54,907 nucleotides of DNA from positions 1 to 54,907 of the forward strand of contig CANRPB010000003.1 of assembly GCA_947632415.1 (NCBI GenBank), given 5' to 3'. Of this stretch, positions 24,471 to 35,243 are shown piece after piece. The stretch is from an uncultured Bacilli bacterium. GTDB lineage: Bacteria; Bacillota_I; Bacilli_A; RF39; UBA660. Below the pieces are notes generated by a model. The model did not search any database, was not told the origin of the DNA, and was given only the letters and a program-made list of their open reading frames with translations. Both the position numbers and the translations under genes were made by a program. How positions within the stretch are numbered: position 1 is the first letter of the stretch; every line of letters begins with the position of its first letter.

Positions 24471-25366
24471 TAGCATCACCTCCTATAATAAAAGCGCTAG
24501 TTTCTAACAGTAAATCTTCTATTATTAAATTATTATAATGCCAATAAGGAATTCTAATAATTGGAATATTGTTATCAAAACAATATTGATTCTTAAATTG
24601 ATCTTTATCTTTAATTTTTTGTAAATCCATAGGAGTTCTTGCCCAAGTATTACTTTTGTAATGTTGTCGTCCGTCAAATTTAATGATATATTTATTATTA
24701 ACGTAAAAGTCAAAACGTAAAGATCTTTTAGGGTTATTGTAAAATAATTTAGGAGCATATTCTTGAATATAAGGAATATTTGCTTGATTTAATAATGTTT
24801 TAATTTTTTCTTCTCCTTTAGAAAAGGAAATACAACCACAACTAATAGTGCCATTTGTAATCAAATGACTGCCATATATATCTTTTAATTGTGCCACATT
24901 CGCATTTACAAGTATATTTCACCCCATTTATAACACGATCATTCCATGTTTGTGTTTGAGAAGGTTCGATAACTGTTAATAATCCAAATTTTTGACCAGA
25001 TAAATTATTTCTTAATTTTGTTTCCTTACATTGTGAGCTACCACAACTTTTTGTTTTTCCAGTTCTTAAATGATTTTTATAGACAGATAAAATTTTTCCA
25101 CAATTACATTGACAAATATATTTTTGGCTATTGTTTTCATCTTCTTTTAAAACCATTAATTTACCGAATCGTTTCCCTATATCATCTATTTTTTGAGCGC
25201 ACCCACAGCTTTTGGTGCGCCCTTTCCTTAGTTCTGATCCATAAATACTTTTTATAGTACCACAATCACATTGACAAATCCAGTATCCACGCTGTTTAGT
25301 ATTATCTCGTTTTAATACTGTCCATTTACCATATCTATGCCCTGTTTCATCTATTAATCTAGGCAT
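24442..25366 (-). pseudogene. Free-standing homing endonuclease, frameshifted
   Basis: Two overlapping frames together give one protein. The first (25366 down to 24842) has three copies of a domain of the type GKRFGKLMVL ... CQCNCGK ... SCGC, a DNA-binding module frequent in phage homing endonucleases. The third copy loses frame at CECGTIK. The second frame (24897 down to 24442) continues exactly as expected with DIYGSHLITNGTISCGC and then a nuclease domain (KGEEKIKTLLNQANIPY, RFDFYVNNKYIIKFDGRQHY), like Vsr/restriction-fold homing enzymes. One extra A in a run of four at about 24880 explains the shift. It lies between nrdD and nrdG and overlaps both. Confidence 0.75.
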
Positions 25367-28300
25367 TAATAATCCTCTTCATTATGATCTGTCACATGAA
25401 TAAAGCGATGGAACATTTCATCAGCACGTCCTTCATTAAATGGGCTTGTTGAAATATACCCACATACCCTACGTGCAATATTCATTTTATCAAAATTGCG
25501 GTTTCCACATTGCGGGCATTCAAAATAATGTTTTCCATTTTCATCTTCATGTAAAATAATTTCACCCTCAAAACTGCATTCCATACAATTATCTAATTTA
25601 GTATTAAATTCACAATACATAATCTTATCGTACATAAACTTTAATAATTCTAAAATAATATCAAGATTATTTTGTAAATTAGTCGTTTCAATATAACTAA
25701 TACATCCGCCTGGACTAAGTTTTTGAAACTCAGCTTCTTTTTCAATCTTATCCCAAGGGGTAATAGGTTCTTCTACCCACACATGGTAGCTATTAGTCAC
25801 ATAATCTCTGTCTGTAATTCCTGGAATCACTCCAAAGCGTTCCTGCAATTTCTTAGCAAATTTATATGTGGTAGTTTCAATGGGCGTGCCGTATACTGAA
25901 TAATCTACTGGTTCTTGTTTACGCCACTCCATGCATTTATCATTTAAAAATTGTAAAGTTTTTAATGCAAATTCTCTACCTCTTGGTTGAGTATGGCTTT
26001 CTCCTACAATTATCATAGAGGTTTCATATAGTCCAACATAACCGATACTTGAAGTAAAGTGTTTTTCTGCAATTACTTGTCCTATAGTATCTTCTGCTTT
26101 TAATCTTGATAAAGCGCCATATTGCCAAAGAATAGGATTAACTTCTGCTGGAGTATCCTGCAGTCTTTCCCAACGTACTCTTTGTACATCATGACAAAGT
26201 TCTAATCGTTTTTCTAATATTTCAAAAAAGATATTTTCTAATTCCTCTTGATCTATTGGAGCTCCATCCATTCTTAAAAACATATTATTAAATTGCTCTT
26301 TTGCTGTTAATGCTGCGTCAATTAAATTAACAGTAGTTACTCCTATATTACCTCTGCCATAGAACTCTGGTTTGTTGGTCTCGGGATTGATATAGGTATC
26401 TGTAAGAAAAGATCTACACATATTATCCTATGTCACCATAGGTACTGACTATATCTTCTACTTTTATAAGTAGTCGTCCGCTTCGAGTTGGTGCCTATCT
26501 CCAACCCTACTCCCTTACATTCATCAGGGATAGTCGATACACTTTTATCAAAGTTTTTCTAATGTAAAATTTTTTACAGTAAAAATTTTTCCATATTTAT
26601 AGGCATCTCCACTAAATGTTTTTGTATTAACACCAAAATATTTTTCCCCAGCAGTATAATTTGGAAAATCTTTTGTTTCATTAGTAATATTATTTGTAAT
26701 TCTAACTGGTTGTGCTTTTCTATTATTTTTATATCTGGTATAATCTGTCATATATTCATCATTTTGATATGCAAAAATCCATAAACCTTTATAAGCATAT
26801 TTTGTTTTATGAGAAGCTCTTCGTGTAATAAAATTGTGGTTTTTTTCATTAAAATATTTTTGACATTCACTACAAGAATCAAAAAATAATTCTTCTTCTG
26901 TATCTATATTTTTACATTTAATTTTTGTAGCATTAGGATTTTTTCCACCTTTTTTAGACTCACTAAGTTTTTGTTTAGTAATATCCATTTCTTCTTTTAT
27001 GCGACCAGAATAACTATCTCCTCCACGAGTTACAGCATCTAAAATATTATATCCTTTATGAATTGCATCATATTTATGAATATAATAATTTTCTAATTTA
27101 TTTAATTCATCTTGATTCGTAGCAGAAGTATCTATCGCTTCAATTTTAAAATTTTCTTTACCATATTTTCTAATTGCTCTTGCAAAGTGAGTCTGTCCTG
27201 TTTTTGCATATGATAAATGAGATTTCCATCTTTCTTGAATAGTTTTAGTGGTTTGCCCAATATAAATTTTATTATTTATTAAATTTGTAATTTTATAAAC
27301 TGTAAACATTCATTATCTCCTTATTGTCGTAGTTTTTTTACCTATTATTTATAATTTTTACAATAAGAAGATTATTGAATTTTGACCATTTTTCCTTTGA
27401 TACTTAGCACGGTCTCAACTCTAAGAGTCCTAACCGTTAGCATTTACTTTAGTAAATACACCCTCTGGCGAGGTTCAAACGATTTTACATGAGCTGTAGC
27501 TTAGCTTACCCATGCACGGATAGCAATCTCCAGTCCCGTTAGGATTAATTTTCTGCTCTTTCATAACTTTTTCAGAAATATAATCGGGAACCATTCTTTT
27601 TGCGGTACATTCTGCAGCGAGCTCTGTTAAGTACCAATAAGGAGCATCTTCTGAAATATTATCTTCCTCAAGAACATAAAGTAATTTAGGAAACGCTACT
27701 GTAATATATTGTCCAGCTTCATTTTTCATACCTTGAATACGCTGCCGCAATGTTTCTTCGATAAGCATTGCAAGTTCTTCTTTATATTCTTCTGTCTCTC
27801 CTAAATACATACAAATACTAACAAAAGGAGTTTGCGCGCGTGCTACACAAAAAGAATTAATTTGATAATTTAAAGTTTGAATAGCATCTTGCACTTCTTT
27901 GCGAGTATCCTTCATTGCAAGTAGTTCAACTTGTTTAGGAGTCAAGTCTTCTTCCATATATTTTTCAAGATAACGTTCATAAGAATCCCGCACAAAAGGT
28001 GCTAAGTGAGTCAATGTAATAGTTTGTCCGCCATATTGCGCTCCGCTAACCGCCGCAATAATTTGTGAAGCAATAGTTGCGGCAGTTATAAGACGATGCG
28101 GTTTTTCAATCATAATGCCATTAATAACGGTGCCATTTTGTAACATGTCTTCTAAATTGACTAAACAACAATTAGTATACGTTCTTTCTGCACTAAAATC
28201 AATGTCATGAATATGAATTTGACCTAAATCATGCGCTTCTACTGCGGCTTTTGGAAAAATAAACTCTCTTGCTAAATCTGTGTCAATAATACCAGCGATA

Positions 28301-28683
28301 TAATCTCTTTGCGTGACAGCTAGTTTTGAATCTTTATTGCTATTTTCTGTACGCCAATATTCATTATCGCCGCGGATCATTTCTAAAATTTCTGCTTCAT
28401 TACGATTTTTTCTAATCAATTCTCTTTTATATCTATATCTAATATATGCTCTAGCTTCATCATAATAGCCCCATACCATAAGGGCAGTTTCTACCAAGTC
28501 TTGAATTTCTTCTACTGAAATAATAGGATTAGGCCATTGTTGAATTAAATCATCAATATCATCAAGAATTTCTTCATCATCAAATTCTTCTTCTAAGTCT
28601 TCAAAAGCCCCTGCAATAGCTACAGCAATTTTATCTAAATCATAAGGTACTAATGATTCATCTCGTTTCATAACTTGTACCAT
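25366..28683 (-). CDS. nrdD: Anaerobic ribonucleoside-triphosphate reductase NrdD, interrupted by a group I intron
   Basis: Two exons: 28683-27508 (392 codons) and 26418-25366 (351 codons including stop). Joined they give about 742 residues with no frame change and restore CYPCMG-CRSFLTD, a conserved NrdD segment. The start is taken at the ATG 28683, which has AAGGAG 6 bases upstream. An ATP-cone lies at the N-terminus (MKRDESLVPYDLDKIAVAI), a zinc site near the end (CMEC ... CPQC) and the glycyl-radical motif RRVCGYIST close to the C-terminus. It reduces ribonucleotides to deoxyribonucleotides without oxygen, showing an anaerobic host. Its activase partner nrdG is adjacent but damaged. Confidence 0.9.
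26419..27507 (-). mobile_element. Group I intron in nrdD
   Basis: A 1089-base insertion between codons for CMG and CRS. The upstream exon ends in T and the intron ends in G, as required for group I splicing. Near its 3' end GTATCGACTATC and GATATAGTCAG can form the P7 helix of the catalytic core, and the 5' part carries GTAAATGCTAACGG. Both segments recur in the gyrB intron. The intron carries the GIY-YIG gene at 26548. Confidence 0.85.
26548..27309 (-). CDS. GIY-YIG homing endonuclease in the nrdD intron
   Basis: A 253-residue protein. Residues 1-95 form the GIY-YIG nuclease: FTVYKITNLINNKIYIGQT, then ERWKSHLSYA (catalytic Arg/His region) and NFKIEAIDTS. Later parts contain a SYSGRIKEEMDITKQKLSE linker and small DNA-binding modules (CKNIDTEEELFFDSCSECQ and YFGVNTKTFSGDAYKYGK) of the NUMOD type. 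It would cut intron-less nrdD alleles and spread the intron. Its ATG has AAGGAGATAATG-like spacing, and the frame is intact. Confidence 0.88.
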   Translation of the reverse strand: MFTVYKITNLINNKIYIGQTTKTIQERWKSHLSYAKTGQTHFARAIRKYGKENFKIEAIDTSATNQDELNKLENYYIHKYDAIHKGYNILDAVTRGGDSYSGRIKEEMDITKQKLSESKKGGKNPNATKIKCKNIDTEEELFFDSCSECQKYFNEKNHNFITRRASHKTKYAYKGLWIFAYQNDEYMTDYTRYKNNRKAQPVRITNNITNETKDFPNYTAGEKYFGVNTKTFSGDAYKYGKIFTVKNFTLEKL

Positions 28684-28742
28684 AGGCAACTCCTTTTTTT
28701 TAGATTATATATAAGTATATAAAATTTAAAATGTATAAATTA

Positions 28743-29357
28743 TTATAATTTACCCATTTCATTTAGTCTTTTTAAAATTTCATTAACAGCTAATAAACTC
28801 GATTCTAACCCATTATTACTATTAGTTTGTTTAATAATAATAGGAGCTACTTTAGAATTATGTTTTAGCCATGTTTTAAATCCTAAAAAATCTTTAAAAT
28901 CTGCAAACATACGACGTATATATTCAAAAGACCATTGATTTTCTCTCTCTTTTGCCCTCTTTAAACGACTAGGCCAATTTAATTCTAAAAACACAGGGAT
29001 AGTATAGTTAAATAGTTCACTATCCATTAAATGTTTAATCCCATTTGGATCTACTACTGCAATATTAAATCCATCTTTAAACTCATCTGTACTTATCCCA
29101 TAAAAATTATTATTAAACTCTGTAGATTCTATATATTTCCCCGCAGATAATTTTTCTAAAAATGTAAGTTTTGATACAAAATGATAATCTGTGCCATCTT
29201 TCTCATTTCTTCTTTGCATACGAGTTGTATCACTTACTACAAAATGGACAGGAAGGTACTTCTGTACTAGTGCTCTAAGCAACTGTCTTGCAACGGTGTC
29301 TTTTCCTGTCGCACTTTTCCCGCATATTGCTATTAAAACTTTATCCATTAATTTCAT
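28743..29357 (-). CDS. Guanylate-kinase-like (deoxy)nucleoside monophosphate kinase
   Basis: A 204-residue kinase. The P-loop GKSATGKDT (residues 12-20) is followed by SDTTRMQRRNEKDGTDYHFV, the nucleotide-binding segment of guanylate kinases, and by ESTEFNNNFYGIS. It probably phosphorylates dGMP or another dNMP for phage DNA synthesis. The start at 29357 or the ATG at 29348 both lie in the end of the polymerase gene. Phage homologues often have broadened specificity, so the substrate is uncertain. Confidence 0.78.
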   Translation of the reverse strand: MKLMDKVLIAICGKSATGKDTVARQLLRALVQKYLPVHFVVSDTTRMQRRNEKDGTDYHFVSKLTFLEKLSAGKYIESTEFNNNFYGISTDEFKDGFNIAVVDPNGIKHLMDSELFNYTIPVFLELNWPSRLKRAKERENQWSFEYIRRMFADFKDFLGFKTWLKHNSKVAPIIIKQTNSNNGLESSLLAVNEILKRLNEMGKL

Positions 29358-32300
29358 CCCATCTTTTATTTGTCATATCAAAAGTACCATCTTCATATAT
29401 ATTTGTAATTTTATATAGTTGATGTGATTCTGTTTTTTTGTACGTTTTTGCTATAAACATATCCCCTTTTCGTATGCCATTAACTACAATTAATGAACCT
29501 TTTTGAAACCATCCTGCTTCTCGTACTTTTTTAGTGCCATCTGACATAATTTCACTAATTCGTCTATTATATTTTGCATAATAATCTCTATTAAATTTTA
29601 CATGTACTACCCCACTATTTAGAGTTAAAATAGATACAATAGATTTTGTATCATCTTTCATAATAGCTGTCCCTGCTATTCTACATGTTTTATATATAGG
29701 AAAATCAATACCATTTCTTGTATACATGTAGTCTACGATTGGATTTTGCGGCAAGTCTTTATATTCTTTAATTTGCTCTAAACTTAAACGCGCCTCCCGC
29801 AATTCATGGTCATGATAATAGCATCCTAAACTATCCATCTCCCATTTTGATAACGTGCCTGCCGCATATTTATTCCATTGCTCTTGGAATAGTTCATCAT
29901 TTAATTTGTTTAATAATTCTTGTTTGTGTTGAGTTAAATAAGTTTTAGCTGGCGCCATTGCTTTATCATAACATTTCTTTTTCCAAATTTCTTTATCAAT
30001 AACGAGATGATTATCCTCAGTCTCTAATAAATCAATATCAAAAAATTGAGAATAAAAATCATAATAATTATTTTCTATAATATATTTGTTATTTTTTAAT
30101 ACATTCTTTAATGCTTTATTAAAAATAAATACTCGTTTTTGGAAATCTAATTCATTTGGTAATAATCCTCGTTCATTTAAACCATTAAAGTTTTGCATTG
30201 TTATGCGCTTTTTAGGCTCACTAACAATTTGCATATATTCTTTCATATTTTCTATACGATCATTAAATTGGTCAAATGCACCGGATTTAATTAATGAAAC
30301 CATTACTGTTTTATTACAAGATGTCCTATTTATAAAATCTTGCATACTTGTATATGGCCTTTTTTCAATAATTTCTTGAATAATTTCTCCACCAACACCA
30401 TTTAATGCTTTCATACCATATAAAATTGTATTATTCTCAATATCTGGCTCAAACATATATTGAGAACGATTAATATCAATTAATGAAATATGAATACCAT
30501 GATTTTTCATATTTCCTACTGCAGTTGCAATTTTACCATAATTCGTTGTAGCATCTTCATCTAACCCGCTATCCACTCGTAGACAGGCAGTGTTCCAATA
30601 GATAGGATTAAAATAAGTCGCTAAATAGATAGTTTGTAACCCAACATAAGAATATGCTAGTGAATGAATCATAGAAAAACTATATCCCAACTGAATTTTT
30701 ATTAATACCTCCCAAACATATTCCCCTAAAGCCGCACTCTTTGCTTTACTTAATACTTGTTCTTGAAGTTTAGGGATCTCATCCATTTTCTTTTTTGCAA
30801 CAATTTTTCTAGCTTTATTTGCTTCTGCTAACGTAAACCCACATATATCTTGATCCATTAAAATCATCATCATATCTTCTTGTTGCGCGGGTGTGCCATA
30901 ATTTGCTTTACAATATTTCTCTAACGTACGCTGTTCTTCTTTAGATAAACCCCATCTATTCATTTCATCATACCAAAGAAATAAATTATCTTTTAATCGT
31001 TTATATCGCTCAGTTGGTGTTTCTCCGCCTTTCTCTTGCGCCATAAGCCGCATAATTGAATTACATGTTGCCATTTCTTGCGGGCTTTGTGGTTTTAATG
31101 TTTTAATAGTTTGCCCACCAACTAAACTATCAAATTGGAATAATTTTAAAATATTTCCACTAATTGCTGCGTCCCATAATTTTTTATCTTCTATTGGTAA
31201 TACGTCAGGATGCAAATATTTATTATATAATTCTCGTAAAGTTAAATTAGATTCAATTTCTCCATGATCTTGTAATATTTGAAGACATTGCGTAATTACA
31301 TCTTGAATTTCTGTTACTAAGAAGTCATATTTAACGTCTCCTACATATTCTGCATCTTCAAGAGAAAATTGTGTTGTAATTGCTCCATTACGAGCTTTCA
31401 TAAAGCATGCCGATTCATATGGATCATTACCATAAAATACAACGCCAGATGCATGAATCCCTCGTCTACTAATTAATCCTTCAATTTTTTCAATAATTTC
31501 TAATAATCCAGGATATTTATTTACTTCATTTAAAAAAGTTTTAACAGGCTTCCTGTCTTTCTCTTTATTCCCATAAACTACATCGGCAATAGGCCATAAA
31601 AAACCCCTCTCTGATGGAATCAGAGACGACATATATTGTGCTATATCATTATCGATACCATGCGGAAATTGTTCTGTACTATACCCTCTACAGGCTGTTG
31701 CAATCGCTGATTTAGTTGATTCAGTACCATAAGTACATACTTGGATACAGCCTAATTCTCCTCGTTCTTCTCTAATTTTGGCAAAAATTTCTTCCCTTTT
31801 ACTGGGGCAGATATCTATGTCAATATCAGGTAATTCTGTTCGAGATTTGTTGAGGAACCTCCAGTAAGGAAGTTCATTCTTCAGCGGGTCTAATTGAGTA
31901 ATTCCCAGCAGGTAGTGATTCAATCCTGAACAAGCGCTACCTCTTCCAGCACCTACAGTGCTCCCGCATTCCCAAATTAGATCAATATATTTCTGCAAAA
32001 AGATTGGATAGCTAAAAATACAAGTTTCTAGCTTTTCACCAATCGTTTTCTGAATATCTGCTTCTTCTTCAAGCCTATTCAAATATTCATTATTATATAA
32101 ACCAAGTTCCCGCAATTTGTCTAAACAGTAATTTACCCAATACCTTTCTTGTGGGTTATCACTATTCAAAAGTGAGTTAAGAATAGGATAGCCAATATCT
32201 TTCTTTACTCTTAGAAAATCTGGAACAGAAACTTGCGGACAATGTTGTTTGCGGGCAATACTAAAATCTTCAATTTTATTATAAATTTCTAATGTATTAT

Positions 32301-33156
32301 TCTTTAATTCTTCGTAATCTAAATTTGTTCCTTTTAAATTTTCAATAACTTCTTCTTCTGTTTGAAGATATGCATAACTATAAAATTCATCAACTTCTCG
32401 TTCGCCAAGTTTGGAATTAAGATATGCTTTATGAATTGGACGATCTGCTGCAGTTAAATAATGAGCATCAGTCGTAACAATTATCTTACTATTACAATAA
32501 TTAGCTAAAGCTCGCATCTTATCGTTAACAATTTTTTGTTCTTTACTTTGAGCTGGTTGAATTTCTAAATAAAAGTCATCATCAAATATATCTTTACAAA
32601 ATTCAAGCTGTTTAATAAGTTGTTCATTATATTGTATTTTACCAGATATATTATTAATTTGTTCTGCTTTATACATCTCAAGAATACAATAATCTATCTC
32701 TGAACCCAAACATGCAGAACTACCAATTAAATGACCTTTGCCATATTTTTGTATAATTTTTTGTAATTCGCTCTTTAAAGTTGGAACTCGTTCCATGCCT
32801 CTATCAAAATAAGAATTAATCCAAGCTATTGAAGACAATTCTTTTAACATTTTAAAACCAAGTTCATCTTTTGCTAATAAAATAAAATGGAAATATTTTT
32901 GTCCGTTGTCACGAGTATTAGTTAAATAAATTTCATTGCCATGTACAATTTTAAATTCAGGATTAATTTCTTTGTATTGCTTTTGTAACCTATCAATAAT
33001 TACGCTCGCACCTAAAGATTCATGGTCAGTAATTGCAATCCCTGCTAATCCTAAATTATATGCAGTTTCTACTAATTTTTCTGGCGTATTAATACAATCA
33101 AGCAATCTTAAATTACTATAGTGTGTATGAGCATGTCCTTCAAATCTACCAGTCAA
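29341..33156 (-). CDS. dnaE: DNA polymerase III alpha subunit (DnaE type)
   Basis: A 1271-residue family C replicative polymerase from a TTG start (GAAAGAGGT, 6 bases). The N-terminal PHP domain begins FEGHAHTHYSNLRLLD and has NEIYLTN and TTDAHYL metal-binding segments. Palm motifs are present: GRGSACSGLNHYLLGIT, LPDIDIDI (two catalytic Asp at about residues 441-446) and KYDFLVTEIQDV (third Asp, about 610). HhH and OB-like parts lie in the last 450 residues. It has no inserted epsilon exonuclease domain, so it resembles DnaE rather than PolC. It is the phage's own replicase. Confidence 0.93.
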   Translation of the reverse strand: MTGRFEGHAHTHYSNLRLLDCINTPEKLVETAYNLGLAGIAITDHESLGASVIIDRLQKQYKEINPEFKIVHGNEIYLTNTRDNGQKYFHFILLAKDELGFKMLKELSSIAWINSYFDRGMERVPTLKSELQKIIQKYGKGHLIGSSACLGSEIDYCILEMYKAEQINNISGKIQYNEQLIKQLEFCKDIFDDDFYLEIQPAQSKEQKIVNDKMRALANYCNSKIIVTTDAHYLTAADRPIHKAYLNSKLGEREVDEFYSYAYLQTEEEVIENLKGTNLDYEELKNNTLEIYNKIEDFSIARKQHCPQVSVPDFLRVKKDIGYPILNSLLNSDNPQERYWVNYCLDKLRELGLYNNEYLNRLEEEADIQKTIGEKLETCIFSYPIFLQKYIDLIWECGSTVGAGRGSACSGLNHYLLGITQLDPLKNELPYWRFLNKSRTELPDIDIDICPSKREEIFAKIREERGELGCIQVCTYGTESTKSAIATACRGYSTEQFPHGIDNDIAQYMSSLIPSERGFLWPIADVVYGNKEKDRKPVKTFLNEVNKYPGLLEIIEKIEGLISRRGIHASGVVFYGNDPYESACFMKARNGAITTQFSLEDAEYVGDVKYDFLVTEIQDVITQCLQILQDHGEIESNLTLRELYNKYLHPDVLPIEDKKLWDAAISGNILKLFQFDSLVGGQTIKTLKPQSPQEMATCNSIMRLMAQEKGGETPTERYKRLKDNLFLWYDEMNRWGLSKEEQRTLEKYCKANYGTPAQQEDMMMILMDQDICGFTLAEANKARKIVAKKKMDEIPKLQEQVLSKAKSAALGEYVWEVLIKIQLGYSFSMIHSLAYSYVGLQTIYLATYFNPIYWNTACLRVDSGLDEDATTNYGKIATAVGNMKNHGIHISLIDINRSQYMFEPDIENNTILYGMKALNGVGGEIIQEIIEKRPYTSMQDFINRTSCNKTVMVSLIKSGAFDQFNDRIENMKEYMQIVSEPKKRITMQNFNGLNERGLLPNELDFQKRVFIFNKALKNVLKNNKYIIENNYYDFYSQFFDIDLLETEDNHLVIDKEIWKKKCYDKAMAPAKTYLTQHKQELLNKLNDELFQEQWNKYAAGTLSKWEMDSLGCYYHDHELREARLSLEQIKEYKDLPQNPIVDYMYTRNGIDFPIYKTCRIAGTAIMKDDTKSIVSILTLNSGVVHVKFNRDYYAKYNRRISEIMSDGTKKVREAGWFQKGSLIVVNGIRKGDMFIAKTYKKTESHQLYKITNIYEDGTFDMTNKRWDEING

Positions 33157-33241
33157 ATCAATACCTCTTTCATAAGTGTCTATGTTATATAAATCGGTTT
33201 ACCTCATCTATAACATATTTTTCTAGTTTCTTATAAAATAT

Positions 33242-33270
33242 ATTATATCATAATAAAAGACAGTTGTCAA
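33242..33270 (-). promoter_or_regulatory. Consensus promoter for the polymerase operon
   Basis: TTGACA, exactly 17 bases, TATAAT on the minus strand. The -35 box lies within the stem of the terminator that ends the upstream operon. Predicted start is about 80 bases before the dnaE codon. Confidence 0.85.
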
Positions 33271-33287
33271 CAAATAGTTGACAACTG
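33253..33287 (-). terminator. Terminator after the RecJ-like gene
   Basis: A perfect 11-bp stem CAGTTGTCAAC / GTTGACAACTG with a 5-base loop, then TCTTTTATT on the minus strand. It starts 8 bases after the RecJ-like stop codon. Confidence 0.8.
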
Positions 33288-33294
33288 CTTTATT

Positions 33295-35052
33295 TTAGAA
33301 TACCCATTCTTCTCGCAATTCATAATCATCAATAAGTATTTGTGCGTTTTTAATACCATTCCACTCGTTAATATTTGGTTTTCCTATAATAGTAAGAATT
33401 TTATTAGGTTTAATCCATTCTTCATATTCTTCTTCTGAAGATTTAAATTTAATTAAACTTATCCCATCTTTTAATGTAATTTTAATAGTTGGATTTTTAT
33501 CAGGAGACATTAAAGTAACTTCATAAGATTCTAAAATTATATCTTTAATAACTATCGAAGTTTCTGGTATTTCTTGCCCCCAAAAATCCTGCATATTAGC
33601 TAATTCTAAAATTATATCTTTTGATACTTCTATAGGTGACCATATATAATCTGCATAATATACTGGTTCTTGATCGACATCTTTATAAATCATATTAGTT
33701 TTTTCTATAAAAGTATCTAATTGCTGTTCTGAGATAGATATTCCAAAAGCTCCTTCATGTCCAGTTGCATAATTTACAACTCCTGTTTTTTCACAAATTT
33801 CACGTAAATTTTGTATTTCAGACATGCTATAATTTCGAGCACTTCCCGCATAAATATATTCATCTTTATCAGGAATTTTCCCTTTAATTAAAACTAAACA
33901 AGGCCGTTGATATTTAGCTTGAATTTTATTAGCCACAAGTCCTGCGAGATTTGCTTCAACGTCCCCTGGATTACACAAACAAATAATAATACTGTTATTT
34001 AATAAATTTTCATCTTTGATTTTCTTTTCTAATAGTGCCATAGAAGAATCAGTAAGTTTATTCTGTCTTGATTTAACATTAGTCGCTATTCTTACTGCTT
34101 CTTCTACTCTTGGAACAAATTCTCCTTTATGTCCTCTTTTTCCTGATTCTATTTTATCAAATGCTTTAATAGTAAGCATAGATTCAAAAACTAATAACTT
34201 TTCTTCTTGTGTACCTGACCGCACAACTGCATTAATAAAAGGAGTTACATACCAAGCGATTGAATTATAATTAACCCCACCTTTCTTATCAATAGAAAAT
34301 TGATTCTTTTCTATCATATAATAAAAAAATGGATTATGTATATTATGCAGACCTTTGTTAATAATATGTCTAGTTTCTAAACTACGATAATCCATCATAT
34401 CTGAAAGATTTCCAAGTGCAGCTAAATCTAAAAACTCGTCTGCAAAATTATATCCAATCATTGCATCAAAAGCTTGACAAAATCTATAGGTAATACCAGC
34501 ACCACTAAAATTTTTATTTTGATAATTTTTACTTAATTGATTATTAACAGTGAATACTCCAAAAGATGAACTAAAATGCGGAGCTTCATGATGATCTAAT
34601 ATCCCAACTACTGTACCTTTTTTAAATAATTGTTCATGTTCTTCATAATCATTGCTTCCTGCATCTGGAATAATAACAACAGGAGCAGTTATTTTATCTA
34701 CCATATCTGATAGTCCATGTTGTTTACCAGTATGTAAATAATAATGGATATGGTCTTTAACGTATTGTTTATTAATTTTAGTTAAATAATTAATAAAAAT
34801 TGCAGCTGATGTGAATCCGTCTGCATCACTATCAACAATTATATCAATATCCCAATTTTGATTTAAAGCATCATGAACTATTAAAACTAAATCTTTAATT
34901 TGATCTAAATTTTGCCATACATCTTTTTCATTAGGATTTTTTGCATGAATCCAATCTTCTAAAATTTCTGTATTAATCCCTCTACTAATTAAAATTCTAG
35001 GAATAACTTGTATATAATTATTTTCATTTATATTAAATAATTTATATTTCAC
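33295..35052 (-). CDS. recJ: RecJ-like DHH-family single-strand DNA exonuclease
   Basis: About 585 residues from a GTG start at 35052 (TGGAGGAAAAGA before it), in preference to a longer frame that would overlap all of the upstream gene's end. DHH-family motifs are IIVDSDADGFTSA (about residue 73), VIIPDAGSNDYEE and GILDHHEA (about residue 153). A DHHA1-like part has GSARNYS and ATGHEGAFGISI. RecJ degrades 5' ends of single-stranded DNA in recombination and repair. It sits in the replication block directly after the primase region. Confidence 0.88.
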   Translation of the reverse strand: MKYKLFNINENNYIQVIPRILISRGINTEILEDWIHAKNPNEKDVWQNLDQIKDLVLIVHDALNQNWDIDIIVDSDADGFTSAAIFINYLTKINKQYVKDHIHYYLHTGKQHGLSDMVDKITAPVVIIPDAGSNDYEEHEQLFKKGTVVGILDHHEAPHFSSSFGVFTVNNQLSKNYQNKNFSGAGITYRFCQAFDAMIGYNFADEFLDLAALGNLSDMMDYRSLETRHIINKGLHNIHNPFFYYMIEKNQFSIDKKGGVNYNSIAWYVTPFINAVVRSGTQEEKLLVFESMLTIKAFDKIESGKRGHKGEFVPRVEEAVRIATNVKSRQNKLTDSSMALLEKKIKDENLLNNSIIICLCNPGDVEANLAGLVANKIQAKYQRPCLVLIKGKIPDKDEYIYAGSARNYSMSEIQNLREICEKTGVVNYATGHEGAFGISISEQQLDTFIEKTNMIYKDVDQEPVYYADYIWSPIEVSKDIILELANMQDFWGQEIPETSIVIKDIILESYEVTLMSPDKNPTIKITLKDGISLIKFKSSEEEYEEWIKPNKILTIIGKPNINEWNGIKNAQILIDDYELREEWVF

Positions 35053-35236
35053 TCTTTTCCTCCAACGCTTTTTGACATATTTCGTTGAAGGAGAACCATC
35101 TACAAAATATAGCATTTAATTTTGGACAATTAATAATATTATTAAATATTTTACATGTATAATAAGTATGATAATTTGATAAATGATAATGTATTGTATG
35201 TTTTTCGTAATATTTACATATTTTGCATGTATTCAT
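35042..35236 (-). CDS. Small Cys/His-rich protein
   Basis: A 64-residue protein beginning MNTCKICKYYEKHT. Cys/His pairs (CKIC, HYH, CKIF, CPKLNAIFC) suggest a zinc-binding mini-domain. It has AGGAGAATC before the ATG and overlaps the RecJ-like start, so the two are coupled. Function unknown. Confidence 0.55.
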   Translation of the reverse strand: MNTCKICKYYEKHTIHYHLSNYHTYYTCKIFNNIINCPKLNAIFCRWFSFNEICQKALEEKSEI

Positions 35237-35243
35237 GATTCTC

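Noticed and set aside
35052..35115. Longer RecJ-like start at 35115
   Set aside because: It would read through the coding end of the Cys/His-rich gene without a ribosome site, while GTG at 35052 has a perfect GGAGG six bases ahead.
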